Source: Engraulis encrasicolus (Eukaryota > Chordata > Actinopteri > Clupeiformes > Engraulidae). From it: a stretch of 64,000 bases of DNA. This document shows, piece after piece, positions 25,901-62,678 of the stretch. The position numbers and the translations under genes were made by a program. The notes under the pieces are model-generated. The model was not told the DNA's origin. It made no database searches and saw only the letters and a program-made list of their open reading frames with translations. Position 1 is the stretch's first letter, and the number at the start of each line of letters is the position of its first letter. The stretch is taken from the NCBI RefSeq assembly GCF_034702125.1, contig NC_085862.1:8969863-9033862 (forward strand), written 5' to 3'.

Positions 25901-28900
25901 CACTCGCCTCCAAAAGAGTTGTCGCCTATCCATCTGTTTGGAATAACAGCTAATAACCTGACTTTCAATTAATCACTTGGCTTCAGAAGTCACTCATATG
26001 AAAGCTACAACCCTCCCGAATGAAAATGTATGTACAAAAATAAATTTCATGCACCAACGAAAGATTGACCCTTTATTGAACACAGACAGGGCAGATTTTC
26101 ACAAGACAAAAGTTTTGTCGCCTATCGAACATAATGTGAAAATGAGCAGATAAGTCACTTCAAAACACTTCAAATATGCAGATTGGGTGTCATACTTAAT
26201 CACTGAATCACTCACACCTCTCCAGAAAATCAACTTTGGCCTTAGGTGTATGTTTAGGGTCATTGTAATCATGGAAAGCAACACAATGAAAATCAATGGA
26301 GTTCAATGAGAGATGGTGACATATTCGCTATTCGTAGAGCAATACATGTTTAACTTCATGATTTAATCAATGATAAAAGCCCTCAAACACCTGCAGCATG
26401 CATGCAGCTCCTCATAAGAGCTGCATCCGTACCATGTTTCACTTTATGCACCTTTTCTCTTTTTTCATGTTCTTCATCTCCAACACCATATAGTTTTGAT
26501 GCTATCAGTTCTAAAATGGTTGATCTTGGGATCTTGACTTCAGAGTATGAGTCCCATTAGCCTTCATTTTTGTCAGAATTAGGCCTGACATACTCTTGGC
26601 TGGCTTTTTTGAGACAGGACAGTGGGAGAGACTTCTTTGGTGTTAAAGGTGAAGAATTTGGAAAAAATACATGGTGCCTAAAGTCAAGGGTCAATCTTCC
26701 TTTGGTGCATGACATTTTTTTTATGTACATTTATTTTCATTCGAGAGGGTTGTAGCTTTCATATGAGTGACTTCTGAAGCCAAGTGATTAATTGAAAGTC
26801 AGGTTATTAGCTGTTATTCCAAACAGATGGGTAGGCGACAACTCTTTTGGAGGCGAGTGTATATGCCAGAACAACGTGGGCATGCTGAATTGAATAAGAG
26901 GTCAAGACTGGGCCAAAAATGTAATATTGCGATATTCCGGTCCGATTTAAATGAAACTAACACCAAAATTTGGAGCTTGTTATGCCCCACACTCTGAAGA
27001 TGGTCATAAAAAAATAAGTGGTGTAGGCGAAGGTTTGCGCTCTATTGAGTGCCCGTTCTAGTTGACTATTTGTTGGTCATTTCCACTAGCCAGGCTGTGC
27101 GCTCCTAGTGACGCAACACTTTCAGCGTTGCAACTAGTCAGGTCAAGAGCAATGCAAGTACTTTCTGAGTTCCCGAAAATACGGGAACTCCTCCCACTTT
27201 GTTGGTAAGCAAACAACCATAAGCAAACCAATGGAGGCGGGTCAACCATGCAGTTTGGGAAATGTTCATTGTTATGCTCTTGGTCAGACCAACAAGTCTC
27301 GAAGAGATTTGAACGTCGATGGTAATCGGGCTACATTTCCTTCAGCTCCTTGTCGCGAGACGTAGTGTCCTGAGGGAGGGTGAGGCTGAAATCTTCAAGA
27401 GTGCCACCGTAGACCTGATGTCGGATGAAGAGGATGGCGTCGTGGACGGTGTCCATGGGTGGATTGTTCGACCCCCAGCTAAACGCAGCCAAGAGCTGAC
27501 GGAGCTGTGTGCTGTGCTACAGACGCGGCTGGAGGCCAATCCCAAGTACATGGAGACCCACCGCATTAGACTGAAGCCGAGTAAGATGAGCCTTGTTGGT
27601 TACATACCGCCATTCAGACATACCGTCATTCCGACATTGACTTTTTATGGCAAAAAAACATTTTTTCAGCTTGCAGGAACTGTTTTCAGACCCTACATGT
27701 AAGGGCATTTGGACCGTGACAAAATTAGACACTAAATTATACACTAATCCTGTAATTGCGCTTTCACTCTCTCCACTTCCGCTCATGTAACAACATTGTT
27801 GCGAATGTCAATTGAGTTAGAACGTTGTTCACGCTCTTTTACGTACTTGCAACAATGTTGAAATGGCTTGGAATGACAATTAAATACTGTCGGAATGGCC
27901 GGTTGCCCCCAGCCTTGTTGTGCTCAATGTGACTTTTGATCATTAAAGGAGAACTTCTACCAATTTCAATATGCTGTTGTATTGCTCGCGTTACCCTTGG
28001 CTTGTCAGTACCCGGTAATGCTGCTTTTTTTCGGCTCAACCCTTTCCGAGATCTGAGCTATTCTAATGGGGGAAGACTTTGTTTACATTAAAAACCTTCT
28101 TAACATAGGCCTATTCCAAATATTATCCCAAAGGGTATCAGTGTTTTTTTTGTTTGTTTTTTAATGTAAACATACTCTGCCCCCATTACAATGACCAGGA
28201 TCTCGGAAAAGGCTGACGGAAAGAAAAATATTCTCAGTACTGACAAGTTCAGGATAGTGTGAGCATAACAACTGCATGTCGAAATTGGTGGAAGTTTTCC
28301 TTTAATACTGCCCTACAAAGGCAAAGTGCAGTAAGTATGTCAACACTGAAGCTGAGAAAAGGCCTTCAAAGTATTGGTATGAGGTTGGATATTGTAGTTA
28401 GTGCAAGTTTTGCGTTTCAATATAGTATCTCTAAAACTGGACGCATTTGGACCATAAGGCTTTGTCACAAGATATAGGTGGTATTATGAAGACCATTTTC
28501 AGTCTAAACCAGGGGTATTCAATTAGATGTCAACGAGGGCCAGTTATTCAAATTCCTCCCAGCAAAGGGGCCGAACTATACGTATGTATTATGGTTGCAG
28601 ACTGTCAATGAAAAAAATACGGAACACTTCATTGAGGTGGGGGGTCCTACCCCGGTAAGTTTTGTATTTCTTAGATATAGTTTCCTGCATATTAACGTCC
28701 GTTTCCGCTCAATACGGAACCCGTACTTTTATCTCTAAATACCGAAAAACGATTCTGTATTTCAAGGGGCTTGTGGGGGGCCAGAACTTTGCCATTCAGG
28801 GGCCGCATCTAGCCCCAGGGCCGCCATTTGAATAGCCCTGGTCTAAGCCCTGGTCTAAACTCAATTTTGACAGAACATGTAGTTACTGCACTTTGCCTTT

Positions 28901-29220
28901 CCTTGCACGGCAGAATAGATTCGCCGTGTGAATATGCAGTGCTCAAGGTCAATTTTCAACAAACAAAAACACAGTACAATACATACATAAAAAACAGACA
29001 GAGACACTCTTATAAAAGACACTTATAAAAGACACTTGTACCAGTGTTTCCACAAGTGTTTCCACAAGTAGAGACTGGTATCTCACAGCACTGAGCACAG
29101 GATTAGACAGCAGCATAATAACTTGATTACATGAACCAACCAACCTGCAAATAAAGAAGTATTGATTATTTGTTGGTCATTTCCACAGCTCCTCGAAGGG
29201 AGGCGGAGCAGGAGGGCTGA
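1284..29220 (+). CDS. C14orf93-like protein, seven exons placed, 5' end incomplete
   Basis: Spliced CDS joined from 1284-1368, 1819-2087, 2897-2958, 23708-23805, 24114-24232, 27346-27580 and 29189-29220; every junction keeps phase and the sum is 300 codons including the stop. The first exon seen opens with an acceptor, so the start codon lies further 5'. The product has a coiled-coil-like segment (MQRVDERFDGVEARLHSFEK), a basic patch (PRKKRR), a helical block around RRLHNSKN and RYNPEEG, then GACKTYFESVRRNYR, SSKFRSRRKR, and the acidic ATVDLMSDEEDG followed by GWIVRPPAKRSQELTELC. The last blocks match the conserved C-terminal half of human C14orf93 (RTFC) as I know it: GAC.-YF, RSRR, ELMSDEED, V.RPP.-R...LTELC. 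Molecular function is unknown. The oddity is intron 3, 20.7 kb, which holds two other genes on the same strand. Joining exon 3 to exon 4 rests on phase and on homology to the paralog at 14772-19618. Confidence 0.8.
1430..1523. repeat. Inverted repeat, GGGTCCGAGGCACTCT
   Basis: Arms of about 36 bp with one mismatch. One arm sequence recurs at 8393-8420. Confidence 0.85.
1819..2087 (+). CDS. C14orf93-like gene, coiled-coil exon
   Basis: Acceptor AG at 1817-1818, donor GTAAGA at 2088. 89 codons after the shared Ala codon. Contains LSRMMTDTMARYMQRVDERF and GVEARLHSFEKRL, a heptad-like helix, and ends in a basic stretch (PRKKRRVQNPKLA) that could be a nuclear localisation signal. Confidence 0.75.
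2897..2958 (+). CDS. C14orf93-like gene, short exon EAVRRLHNSKN-RYNPEE
   Basis: Acceptor AG at 2895-2896, donor GT at 2959; 20 codons plus GG, phase 2. The same block in the paralog is the exon at 16587-16654. A truncated hAT-type repeat (about 2813-2880) ends just before the acceptor. The phase-2 end is compatible with both the exon at 23708 and the DUF4806 exon at 6219. Confidence 0.75.
4415..4749. mobile_element. hAT element, TAGGGCTGCAC family, copy 1
   Basis: TIR TAGGGCTGCACAATTAATCG; exact 8-bp duplication CCTGCAAC at 4407 and 4750. Confidence 0.93.
5015..5338 (+). repeat. MITE family CCGCCATTCCGACA, copy A
   Basis: Ends GCAACCGCCATTCCGACA and GGAATGGCGGTATGT-type. Copies at 19693-20000 and 27603-27912. 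Confidence 0.85.
5841..6122 (-). repeat. Dispersed repeat GGTGCACTGTG, copy 1
   Basis: Shares TTTCATGAATACTTACCATC-type text with copies at 24585, 31470 and 57367 and fragments at 15868-16440. Confidence 0.75.
6220..6403 (+). CDS. DUF4806 gene, first coding exon
   Basis: Acceptor AG at 6217-6218, then one G and the ATG. Because an acceptor precedes the start, there must be an upstream exon, noncoding or coding. 61 codons plus one base; donor GTAAGT at 6404. Confidence 0.85.
6220..11503 (+). CDS. DUF4806 domain protein, eight coding exons, 375 aa
   Basis: Spliced from 6220-6403, 6537-6651, 7362-7453, 7646-7753, 8048-8116, 8775-8992, 9514-9673 and 11322-11503; all phases fit and the sum is 1128 bases. 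The N-terminus (residues 1-70) has the pattern often seen at the start of DUF4806 proteins: a start Met, a short beta-rich stretch (HLIEFENN), a Trp-Pro pair (TRWPNYP), DDWDTYKTRWISSAGTYQEG. The middle (100-190) is acidic then Pro/Ser/Gln-rich and probably disordered. DUF4806 spans about residues 234-320: ELPLETMTQVEEMETFL, VKRVTWNILGRLFSDNVAR, ISWKGANGKMAFNHMSL, AVRRNSLGRNVSEMD. The tail is basic then acidic. Function unknown; the family is known from insects and fish and is found near transposon-rich DNA. Nested in the big C14orf93-like intron. AATAAA at 11540 is 37 bp past the stop. Confidence 0.87.
6537..6651 (+). CDS. DUF4806 gene, coding exon 2
   Basis: Acceptor AG at 6535-6536. Gly is shared with exon 1, then TYQEGQQLFEQVFASLHHL. 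Two donors compete: GTGTTT at 6652 keeps frame with exon 3; GTCAGT at 6648 looks stronger but gives the wrong phase for the acidic frame of exon 3. Confidence 0.75.
6830..7049. mobile_element. hAT MITE, CAGTGTTGCCAG family, copy 1
   Basis: TIR CAGTGTTGCCAGA; exact 8-bp duplication GCTGTAAT. Lies in DUF4806 intron 2. Confidence 0.9.
7362..7453 (+). CDS. DUF4806 gene, acidic exon 3
   Basis: Acceptor AG at 7360-7361, donor GTATGA at 7454. In the chosen frame it reads LFSGDSDEEDDPAPAK and joins exon 4 to make an Asp codon. Confidence 0.75.
7646..7753 (+). CDS. DUF4806 gene, Pro/Ser-rich exon 4
   Basis: Acceptor AG at 7644-7645, donor GTAGGC at 7754. A CAC/CCA-rich stretch is read as PPAPSPPPPSPPQSLTQPS; another open frame would give poly-His, but only the Pro/Ser frame keeps phase on both sides. 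Ends SEWGPEFAG. Confidence 0.75.
7897..7960. repeat. (GT)n microsatellite
   Basis: Uninterrupted GT run in DUF4806 intron 4. Confidence 0.97.
8048..8116 (+). CDS. DUF4806 gene, coding exon 5
   Basis: Acceptor AG at 8046-8047, donor GTAGGC at 8117. 22 codons (QDLTPLIPSAQWGSPG..). QWGSPGPKQEFTG echoes EWGPEFAG at the end of exon 4, so exons 4 and 5 may be an old duplication. Confidence 0.75.
8775..8992 (+). CDS. DUF4806 gene, coding exon 6
   Basis: Acceptor AG at 8773-8774, donor GTATAA at 8993. A helical stretch (MMEYLKHQNDTILSRVNRLM), then the start of DUF4806 (ELPLETMTQVEEMETFLKE). Confidence 0.88.
9514..9673 (+). CDS. DUF4806 gene, domain core exon 7
   Basis: Acceptor AG at 9512-9513, donor GTAAGA at 9674. 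Reads IVSLSTIGGRDVKRVTWNIL, then the NISWKGANGKMAF core. A LINE 3' end begins about 12 bp after the donor. Confidence 0.9.
9686..10557 (-). mobile_element. LINE 3' end with reverse-transcriptase C-terminal remnant
   Basis: Antisense frame 10134-10529 reads LPILDYGDILYMHASTSLLK and YHAALRFITNANMRTHHCTL, typical of the end of fish non-LTR ORF2 proteins. The 3' end, with (ATTTT)n tail, is about 12 bp from DUF4806 exon 7's donor. Confidence 0.85.
11322..11503 (+). CDS. DUF4806 gene, last coding exon
   Basis: Acceptor AG at 11320-11321. Reads N-AVRRNSLGRNVSEMDIQHH, then a basic run (GGGRRRRMA) and an acidic end; TGA at 11501-11503. Confidence 0.85.
11540..11545 (+). terminator. AATAAA poly(A) signal of the DUF4806 gene
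   Basis: Canonical AATAAA 37 bp after the stop codon on the coding strand. Confidence 0.6.
11824..12083. mobile_element. TTAA fold-back MITE, second family
   Basis: TTAA at 11820 and 12084; TIR AGGGGTAT. A truncated copy is at about 51108-51230. Confidence 0.88.
12518..12683. repeat. Imperfect hairpin GATAATGGAAAAA
   Basis: About 65-bp arms with several mismatches. Confidence 0.8.
12814..14513. mobile_element. 1.7-kb fold-back DNA element (Kolobok-like) with THAP coding in both arms
   Basis: Flanked by TTAA (12810-12813 and 14514-14517), TIR AGGATAGTTCCGGCGTAAAA. The arms, roughly 12814-13375 and 13950-14513, are near-perfect inverted copies. Each encodes the start of a THAP-type domain (13189-13372 on +, down to 13828 on -): GCDRKMKSWNPDRFHRLPL, REWLIALEVDETD, RVWREHFEDDGY, NAVPK. 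Kolobok and P elements carry THAP domains, and Kolobok uses TTAA. Confidence 0.8.
14772..14887 (+). CDS. C14orf93-like paralog, first exon
   Basis: ATG at 14772; donor GTAAGT at 14888; 38 codons plus AG. The split Arg codon is completed by the first base at 15707. Confidence 0.7.
14985..15115. repeat. Perfect 57-bp inverted repeat, 17-bp loop
   Basis: Arms 14985-15041 and 15059-15115 match at every base. Contains GTCGAAACGTT. Confidence 0.95.
15707..15842 (+). CDS. C14orf93-like paralog, coiled-coil exon
   Basis: Acceptor AG at 15705-15706, donor GTAATA at 15843. 45 codons with a Leu/Met heptad pattern and several Gln. Confidence 0.75.
15868..16440 (-). repeat. Fragments of the GGTGCACTG repeat, with an internal duplicate
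   Basis: GGGAAAGAAAATAATCCAGAC at 15869 recurs at 16338 with the next ~100 bp; between them lies one inverted copy. Confidence 0.7.
16587..16654 (+). CDS. C14orf93-like paralog, basic exon 3
   Basis: Acceptor AG at 16585-16586, donor GTAAAG at 16655. 22 codons plus AG: ARVRRTHRRLREEL..., counterpart of the exon at 2897. Confidence 0.7.
16711..16918. mobile_element. hAT MITE, CAGTGTTGCCAG family, copy 2
   Basis: Same TIR and core as 6830-7049; no clear target duplication. Confidence 0.85.
17007..17098 (+). CDS. C14orf93-like paralog, exon 4
   Basis: Acceptor AG at 17005-17006, donor GTAAGA at 17099. 30 codons: FRSPHNEEVTKAIIQAIEDS..., counterpart of the exon at 23708. A fold-back MITE (17186-17514) fills most of the following intron. 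Confidence 0.75.
17186..17514. mobile_element. TTAA fold-back MITE, copy 1
   Basis: TTAA at 17182 and 17515; TIR AGTGATACTGTCCCATTTTT. The whole element is one long hairpin. Same family as 29448-29783. Confidence 0.9.
17542..18436 (+). pseudogene. C14orf93-like paralog, exon 5 split by a TTAA-flanked insertion
   Basis: The acceptor at 17541 leads to RACNRFYENLK. Coding sequence stops matching the family at 17573 and resumes at 18358 in the same frame, through NLAGRIDEVKRRKKLTSRRE to the donor GTAGGC at 18437. TTAA stands at 17569-17572 and again at 18354-18357. Removing one TTAA and the insert gives a 110-base exon of correct phase. Confidence 0.8.
17573..18353. mobile_element. 781-bp TTAA-flanked insertion in a coding exon
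   Basis: Flanked by TTAA at 17569 and 18354. The ends begin AGGCCAAC and finish GCGATCT; only the outer AG shows inverted similarity. Contains two direct CCAAT-type motifs (GAGCCAATCAGAGACGC at about 18118 and 18157) as in promoters. No transposase frame. piggyBac and Kolobok elements both use TTAA; the class is not settled. Confidence 0.65.
18490..18765 (-). repeat. MITE family GCGTTACAATATGC, copy C
   Basis: Inverted, truncated copy in the paralog's intron 5. Confidence 0.82.
19295..19618 (+). CDS. C14orf93-like paralog, last exon
   Basis: Acceptor AG at 19293-19294; 107 codons and TGA at 19616-19618. Acidic DDLEYL..SDEESGEED and LSPRWRSARLTRVL correspond to the MSDEED/RPP..LTELC region of the larger paralog; the tail is Arg-rich. 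Confidence 0.75.
   Translation, partial: LFKQRLLVAQDVLDEDDLEYLRGADASLVSDEESGEEDKGTLVVLSPRWRSARLTRVLHRCQQALDVKGRTSSNPASLRRRRRVTERGRFSSRDPPAAAEKAIYVEA
19640..19645 (+). terminator. AATAAA poly(A) signal of the paralog
   Basis: AATAAA 22 bp after the stop at 19618, before an A-rich run. Confidence 0.6.
19693..20000 (+). repeat. MITE family CCGCCATTCCGACA, copy B
   Basis: Same orientation as copy A, beginning 75 bp after the paralog's stop codon. Confidence 0.85.
20292..20656. mobile_element. hAT element, TAGGGCTGCAC family, copy 2
   Basis: Same TIR; exact 8-bp duplication AATGCAAC at 20284 and 20657. Internal sequence is in the opposite direction to copy 1. Confidence 0.93.
21394..21489. mobile_element. 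hAT MITE, CAGTGTTGCCAG family, copy 3 (short)
   Basis: Internally deleted copy; exact 8-bp duplication TCTGCCTG. Confidence 0.88.
21515..21956. mobile_element. hAT MITE with a nested repeat
   Basis: CAGTGGTTCTCAAAC to GGGGACCCCTG with 8-bp duplication TCATAGAG. The middle (about 21620-21760) is an unrelated insert with a GCCCGAAACGTT motif found in several other repeats here. Confidence 0.85.
22780..23262. repeat. Partial inverted repeat in the large intron
   Basis: GAAGTTTATCTAGAGAGGTC at 22854 and its complement at 23236, plus weaker pairing inside. Confidence 0.7.
23267..23448. mobile_element. hAT MITE CAGGGGTTCCCAACC
   Basis: Exact 8-bp duplication CTCTATGG on both sides. Confidence 0.88.
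23708..23805 (+). CDS. C14orf93-like gene, exon LLSEHNLETTTFL
   Basis: Acceptor AG at 23706-23707, donor GTAAGC at 23806. One base completes the Gly codon from the exon at 2897, then 32 codons and one base. Aligns by eye with the paralog exon at 17007 (SPHNEEVTKAIIQAI). Confidence 0.8.
23837..24047. mobile_element. hAT MITE CAGTGTTTCCCAACC near a splice donor
   Basis: Exact 8-bp duplication CTCTAGGA. Begins 31 bp after the donor of the C14orf93-like exon at 23805. Confidence 0.88.
24114..24232 (+). CDS. C14orf93-like gene, exon GACKTYFESVRRNYR
   Basis: Acceptor AG at 24112-24113, donor GTAAGA at 24233. 39 codons after the shared Gly. Basic helical block ending SSKFRSRRKR. It equals the paralog's interrupted exon 5. 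Confidence 0.85.
24249..24570 (+). repeat. MITE family GCGTTACAATATGC, copy A
   Basis: TIR near GTGCGTTACAATATGC; same family as 55396-55708 and, inverted, 18490-18765. Immediately follows the exon donor at 24233. Confidence 0.85.
24585..24925 (+). repeat. Dispersed repeat GGTGCACTG, copy 2
   Basis: Begins AGGTGCACTGCGTAGGATGG; opposite direction to copy 1. Confidence 0.75.
25078..25890 (+). repeat. ~120-bp minisatellite rich in AGGTCA
   Basis: About five units beginning GATTTTTATGAAATTTAGTG, each with GGGTCAAAGGTCAAGGTCA-like strings. One unit is split by a repeat at about 25117-25225. It seems to be the internal part of a larger transposon (about 24962-27060). Confidence 0.85.
25901..26859. 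mobile_element. Tc1-type fold-back element, TA duplication
   Basis: TIR CACTCGCCTCCAAAAGAG; arms of about 170 bp. The uninterrupted pre-insertion sequence is visible at about 25689-25765. Confidence 0.9.
27346..27580 (+). CDS. C14orf93-like gene, exon with DLMSDEEDG core
   Basis: Acceptor AG at 27344-27345, donor GTAAGA at 27581. 78 codons plus one base. Carries the family's most conserved motif (DLMSDEEDG, then GWIVRPPAKRSQELTELC). A MITE (27603-27912, inverted) sits 22 bp past the donor. Confidence 0.88.
27603..27912 (-). repeat. MITE family CCGCCATTCCGACA, copy C
   Basis: Inverted copy directly after the C14orf93-like exon 6 donor. Confidence 0.85.
28510..28840. mobile_element. hAT MITE CAGGGGTATTCAA
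   Basis: Duplication GTCTAAAC / GTCTAAGC (7 of 8). Confidence 0.8.
29189..29220 (+). CDS. C14orf93-like gene, last coding exon
   Basis: Acceptor AG at 29187-29188 after a pyrimidine-poor tract. One base from exon 6 plus CT gives Thr, then PRREAEQEG and TGA at 29218-29220. No AATAAA follows closely; an ATTAAA lies at 29989. Confidence 0.6.
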
Positions 29221-29447
29221 TTCAGGATGCTGAGGGCAGAGCCATCCGAGCGAGGCGAGGTTGGAGGCTGATCTGAAGAAAATGTCATGACAACCAGATG
29301 TGTTAAAAGTTGTTGTTTTTTTTTAAGTAAAAAAAGAAACACATTTTCCTTTCAACACGGGTAACTTCTGAGAGTAAAAAGACTTTTTTGTCCTTGTGTT
29401 ACTTTCTCTAAGCTGATTGGATGAAGTTTGTTGTGGGTTCTTGTTAA

Positions 29448-29783
29448 AGTGATATTGTCCCATTTTTGGAAATAAGCTTATTTAGCACCTCTCCTTGAGT
29501 TAAACGATAGAGTTGTACCGCTTTCTCGTGTACTTTCAACCGTTTTCTGAGTATGGCAGTGCAAATTTTTACCTCCAAGCTAGCAATTTACATCGAGTCT
29601 TATGAGACCTGCTGGCGGCTAACTGGTTTCATAGGACTCAATGTTAACTGCTAGCTTAGAGGTAAAATTTGCACTGCCATACTCAGAGAACGGTTGAAAG
29701 TACAGGAGAAAGGCACAACTCAATCATTTAACTCAAGGAGAGGTGTTAAATAAGCTTATTTCCAAAAATGGGACAGTGTCACT
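29448..29783. mobile_element. TTAA fold-back MITE, copy 2
   Basis: TTAA at 29444 and 29784; TIR AGTGATATTGTCCCATTTTT; same internal sequence as 17186-17514. Confidence 0.9.
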
Positions 29784-30547
29784 TTAAGTTTTTAGTGTTT
29801 TTCAGTAGCAACACATTCCATCTACCAGGTAGATTAGGTCCAATGGAGTAATTGGTTTAACTGCTATGTAATGTCATGTGCTAGTGTTGTACTAACACCA
29901 CATGTTTTTTTTACTTTTGACACCTGATCACGGTAGAACGGTAGTGTGTAAATAGTTTACAGTCGTGTGTATATTTTGTGCTGTGTACATTAAAATCCCT
30001 TTCTTTTTTTTAATACAAATTCCTTTCAATGTTCATTTCCTCCATAAAGTCATGTCATTTGTGGTATACAGGGTTCGAGTTGTAGGGGGCATTTTTTGAA
30101 GTGGGTATACTGTATTTATTTGTGCTATTCTAAATAATGGATCAATCAATTTTAAGTGGGTATACTGAAATCCCTGAAATTTTAAGTGGGTATACTGTGT
30201 ATACCTGTGTTTTACGTAGACTACACCACTGGATATAGGGTGTTGGGCTTCATAGATCACACCCTGGATAAAATGTGCATGACCTGGAATGCTTAAATCT
30301 GATTCATGTTCAAGGTTTTCATGTTCATAAAGGTTGGTGCTGGAAAATATGCATAGCATATCATATGTAAAGTAGCGTAGTAGAGTATCATTTATTAATA
30401 ATCCCAAGTGAAATTAAGGTGTCCAGTACCATACATATACACACAAAGTCCGTATGCATAATCTAAAGAAGAAGTTGGGGGTCAAGTATCAACTGAAGAG
30501 CCGGGAATCCACAAGTTGCCCACTATGTGTGGCCACACCCCTCTTAA

Positions 30548-30549
<2 letters not shown>

Positions 30550-30602
<53 letters not shown>
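30550..30602. repeat. (CT)n(CA)n microsatellite
   Basis: CT run switching to CA. Confidence 0.95.
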
Positions 30603-30603
<1 letters not shown>

Positions 30604-30684
30604 GTGGTACAAAAAGTGATTGTACTACTTCTGTATTGAAAAACAGTCAGTGCAATAACAAGTCCTAGCTAAAGCAGAGTAGTT

Positions 30685-30870
30685 GTTCCGGCGTTGCATT
30701 GGTGAGGTCACACACTGATGTTGGTCGAGAAGGCCTGGCTCTCAGTTTCCGCTCCAATTCATCCCAAAGGTGTTCGATTGGGTTGAGATTAGGACTCTTT
30801 GCAGGCCAGTCAAGTTCATCCATACCATACTCTGTTATCCATGTCTTGCTGTGTGCACTGATACACAGTC
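30685..30870 (-). mobile_element. Tc1/mariner transposase remnant
   Basis: Antisense translation gives LDWPAKSPNLNPIEHLWDEL, the catalytic SPDLNPIE block of Tc1-type DDE transposases. No complete frame remains. Confidence 0.8.
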
Positions 30871-31386
30871 ATATCATGTTGGAACTGAAGAGGAATCAGG
30901 CAGGCAGTTCTGAAGGCAAAAGGGGGTCCAACCCAGCGCTAGGTGTTCCTAATGAAGTGGCCGGTGAGTGAATATACTAGTATGTACCCGATATATGTCT
31001 TTGGTTTCCTACGATTTAGCTGTGTGCGTGAGTGTGTGTGTGTTCAGCAGCCACCAAAATTATTTGTCTGGTTAAGAAGTTGTTAACTTCTATTTGAAAG
31101 TTTTAGTAGCCCATATGAATAAGACATTTATTTAATAGTTCATTCATACCTTTAACTTTCAATTTGCAAATAAAATGCGTGCCATCATGCACATTTACCA
31201 TATGTAAATTGTGTTATTTGTAAACTTGGGGTTTTATCTATTAGGCCTAGGCTGCTGTTTTTGTTTTAGTGCTCGTACTAGTAATGGAATCCCACCCGTA
31301 GGCTACCTCTCCCTACAACTCCATCCATGGCTGCAGTGCACCTAACATGTTAAGTGGGTGTTTCGAAAGAAACTACATAAAACCAA

Positions 31387-31387
<1 letters not shown>

Positions 31388-31430
<43 letters not shown>
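31388..31430. repeat. (TTA)n microsatellite
   Basis: Pure trinucleotide run. Confidence 0.95.
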
Positions 31431-31431
<1 letters not shown>

Positions 31432-31469
31432 TGCAGCCTCCCATTCAACTTTTTAAAAAATGAAATTCT

Positions 31470-31835
31470 TAAAGGGACATGTGCAGGAAATGGTCAAAAA
31501 AGGTACTGCAACTATGCTGCTCATTGAAACTGGGTTGGTTTTCAAATTTGATATTTACATGAAAGTTTACTATGTAATAAGCAAATATTTTCTTGTATGG
31601 TCCAAGTAGGCCTAGAGTCATTTTTGCAGTTAAAAATGGCTATTTTTGGAAATTCAAAATGGCGGACCATGGAGAAGATCCCCCGTTTCATGTATGAAAA
31701 GTGCAATTTTTCCAGTCATAAGGAAAACTTAGAATTTGATGGTGGTGATAAGTATTCATGAAAAAGGTAACATTAGTGAATGGGCAGCATGAATTCTGGA
31801 AATAAACAACTAAAAATCTCACACAGTGTCCCTGT
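31470..31835 (+). repeat. Dispersed repeat GGTGCACTG, copy 3
   Basis: Contains GGTACTGCAACTATGCTGCTC and the GGAAATAAACAACTAAAAAT end. Confidence 0.75.
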
Positions 31836-31964
31836 AACTTTTATTAGTTGCTGTATGGTATCAAATATCCATCTGTTCAACTCATACATCTGTCTTAAGG
31901 GCTTATTTTACTCCCCTTTTTCATATTGTATAGGCCTACACAATTTTAATGTCAAATTTATATC

Positions 31965-33134
31965 ATATCCTCCTGACTACCAGCAGTTCATTTTTGTCCT
32001 CTCTAGAGGACATTTGTAAACCGCAATATCTCTCACCCCATACACACTATTGAGCTAACTCCCGATGGCTTTCCAATGATACCATGTGTGTAGGGGTGGG
32101 GTTTTGGGAACTTCCTATTTCTTTGCAAGGAAAATGTTGTCCATTAAAAATAGGTCGCTTTTGGCTAAAGGGAAAGTAAATGCATAATACTTTAAAGTGG
32201 GCAATTATTGTCTTAAAACATAATCTTTATATGTTATTTCAATCTCTTCAGAGCACAATTAAACCATTTCTAAATTAATGTAACATTATTTAATTCCCAT
32301 ATTTAGGCGTTAAAGAAATGTCCTCTAAAATGGACATTGGTAGTGACATCTTCCATTTTGTTAGTATTTTTCTAGTCAGAAAGTCAGTATCAGAATCAGA
32401 AGGAGAGACACTTTACAGCACATTATTGATAAATAATCCTAGATGTGATGTTTGAGGAAGATGCTGAAGATTCATAGACCTCTTACGATTTATTTCAAGC
32501 AGGAAAAGTAGAATCAGAACAAGCAGAACGTTTCCTATTGATGCATTTGTCGCCCCATGTGGAGCATGACTCTGATGTGTGTCTGAACTTTGCAGGACAA
32601 TATTTCAACCAAAAATGTAATTAAGGCTAAATTAATCCTATAGACATGAATACATGTTGGTTCCAGAGATAATAACCCATATTTCACACATTAGAACTAT
32701 AAAATTAGTCAACTCTGGTGAAAGTTCTCAGTTGAGGGACCACATGTCATTCAAGCTTCAACTGCAAGTCCAGTTGCTTAAAACAAAATTGCTTTGACTT
32801 GAGATGACCTGCATGAATGATAATGGTCACAGGCACATCCAGTTTCCACCTCAAACCAATAAAACACTCATTGTAAACTCATAAATGCTCAAATTTACTA
32901 ATTATTAAACTGATTGTTATGCTTTTTCATCCAGATTGATTGATAGCAATTAAGGTACATTTTCAATGTACGGCCTTCCAATGTCCACTGTAATGGACAC
33001 ATTAAATCTTTAAAATAAAAAATAAAAATTCGAAAAAAATGTTGTCAATCTCATTTTTTGCCTTCAAACAATTGGGGGAGTAAAAAAAAACAAAGATTTT
33101 TGAACTTTTTTTCCCCTGGTAGTCAGGAGGATAT
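31965..33134. mobile_element. 1.17-kb element with 19-bp perfect TIRs
   Basis: ATATCCTCCTGACTACCAG at 31965 and its exact reverse complement at 33116-33134. AT-rich, no long frame. Class unknown. Confidence 0.75.
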
Positions 33135-33577
33135 TTGAGATAAACATTGCGTCGGCCTTATCACAGGTTATCTGGCGACATCTAGCGTCCTGGTGGGTTA
33201 TTGTAGACTATACTAGGGATGTTTCTCTCCTTGATAGTGTGTGATAACGGTACTTTGGTGATTTGGTGTTTATTTGTTTGCATTTTGGTTACTAGTGGCG
33301 ATGTGTATGCATGGCTTGTATTTACATGTATTTTGTTTACTTTGACATTTTGATGTTTTACAACAATCACTTTGAAAAATTATACTTTATTTACTTTTAT
33401 TTTGAACAAGAAAATCCGAGTGGCAGCCATGTTGAAAATGTTGGTGGTGTTGCTTGCTTCACGCATCCGAGGTGGAAACAAATGAATAGTTTGTGTTAGT
33501 ACCCGTGTGTAGTTTATGAGATAGTACATTCGTTCTTAACGTCAGCTTGACTTACAGTCAACGTTCATGAATAGATC

Positions 33578-62678
<29,101 letters not shown>

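Larger units (their letters stand above)
29221..33577. other. Intergenic stretch between the C14orf93-like gene and med16
   Basis: Holds the MITE 29448-29783, a Tc1 remnant, microsatellites, a dispersed repeat and the TIR element 31965-33134. The last ~440 bp before med16's ATG have no repeat I recognise and should hold its promoter and 5' UTR; no clear TATA box. Confidence 0.6.
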
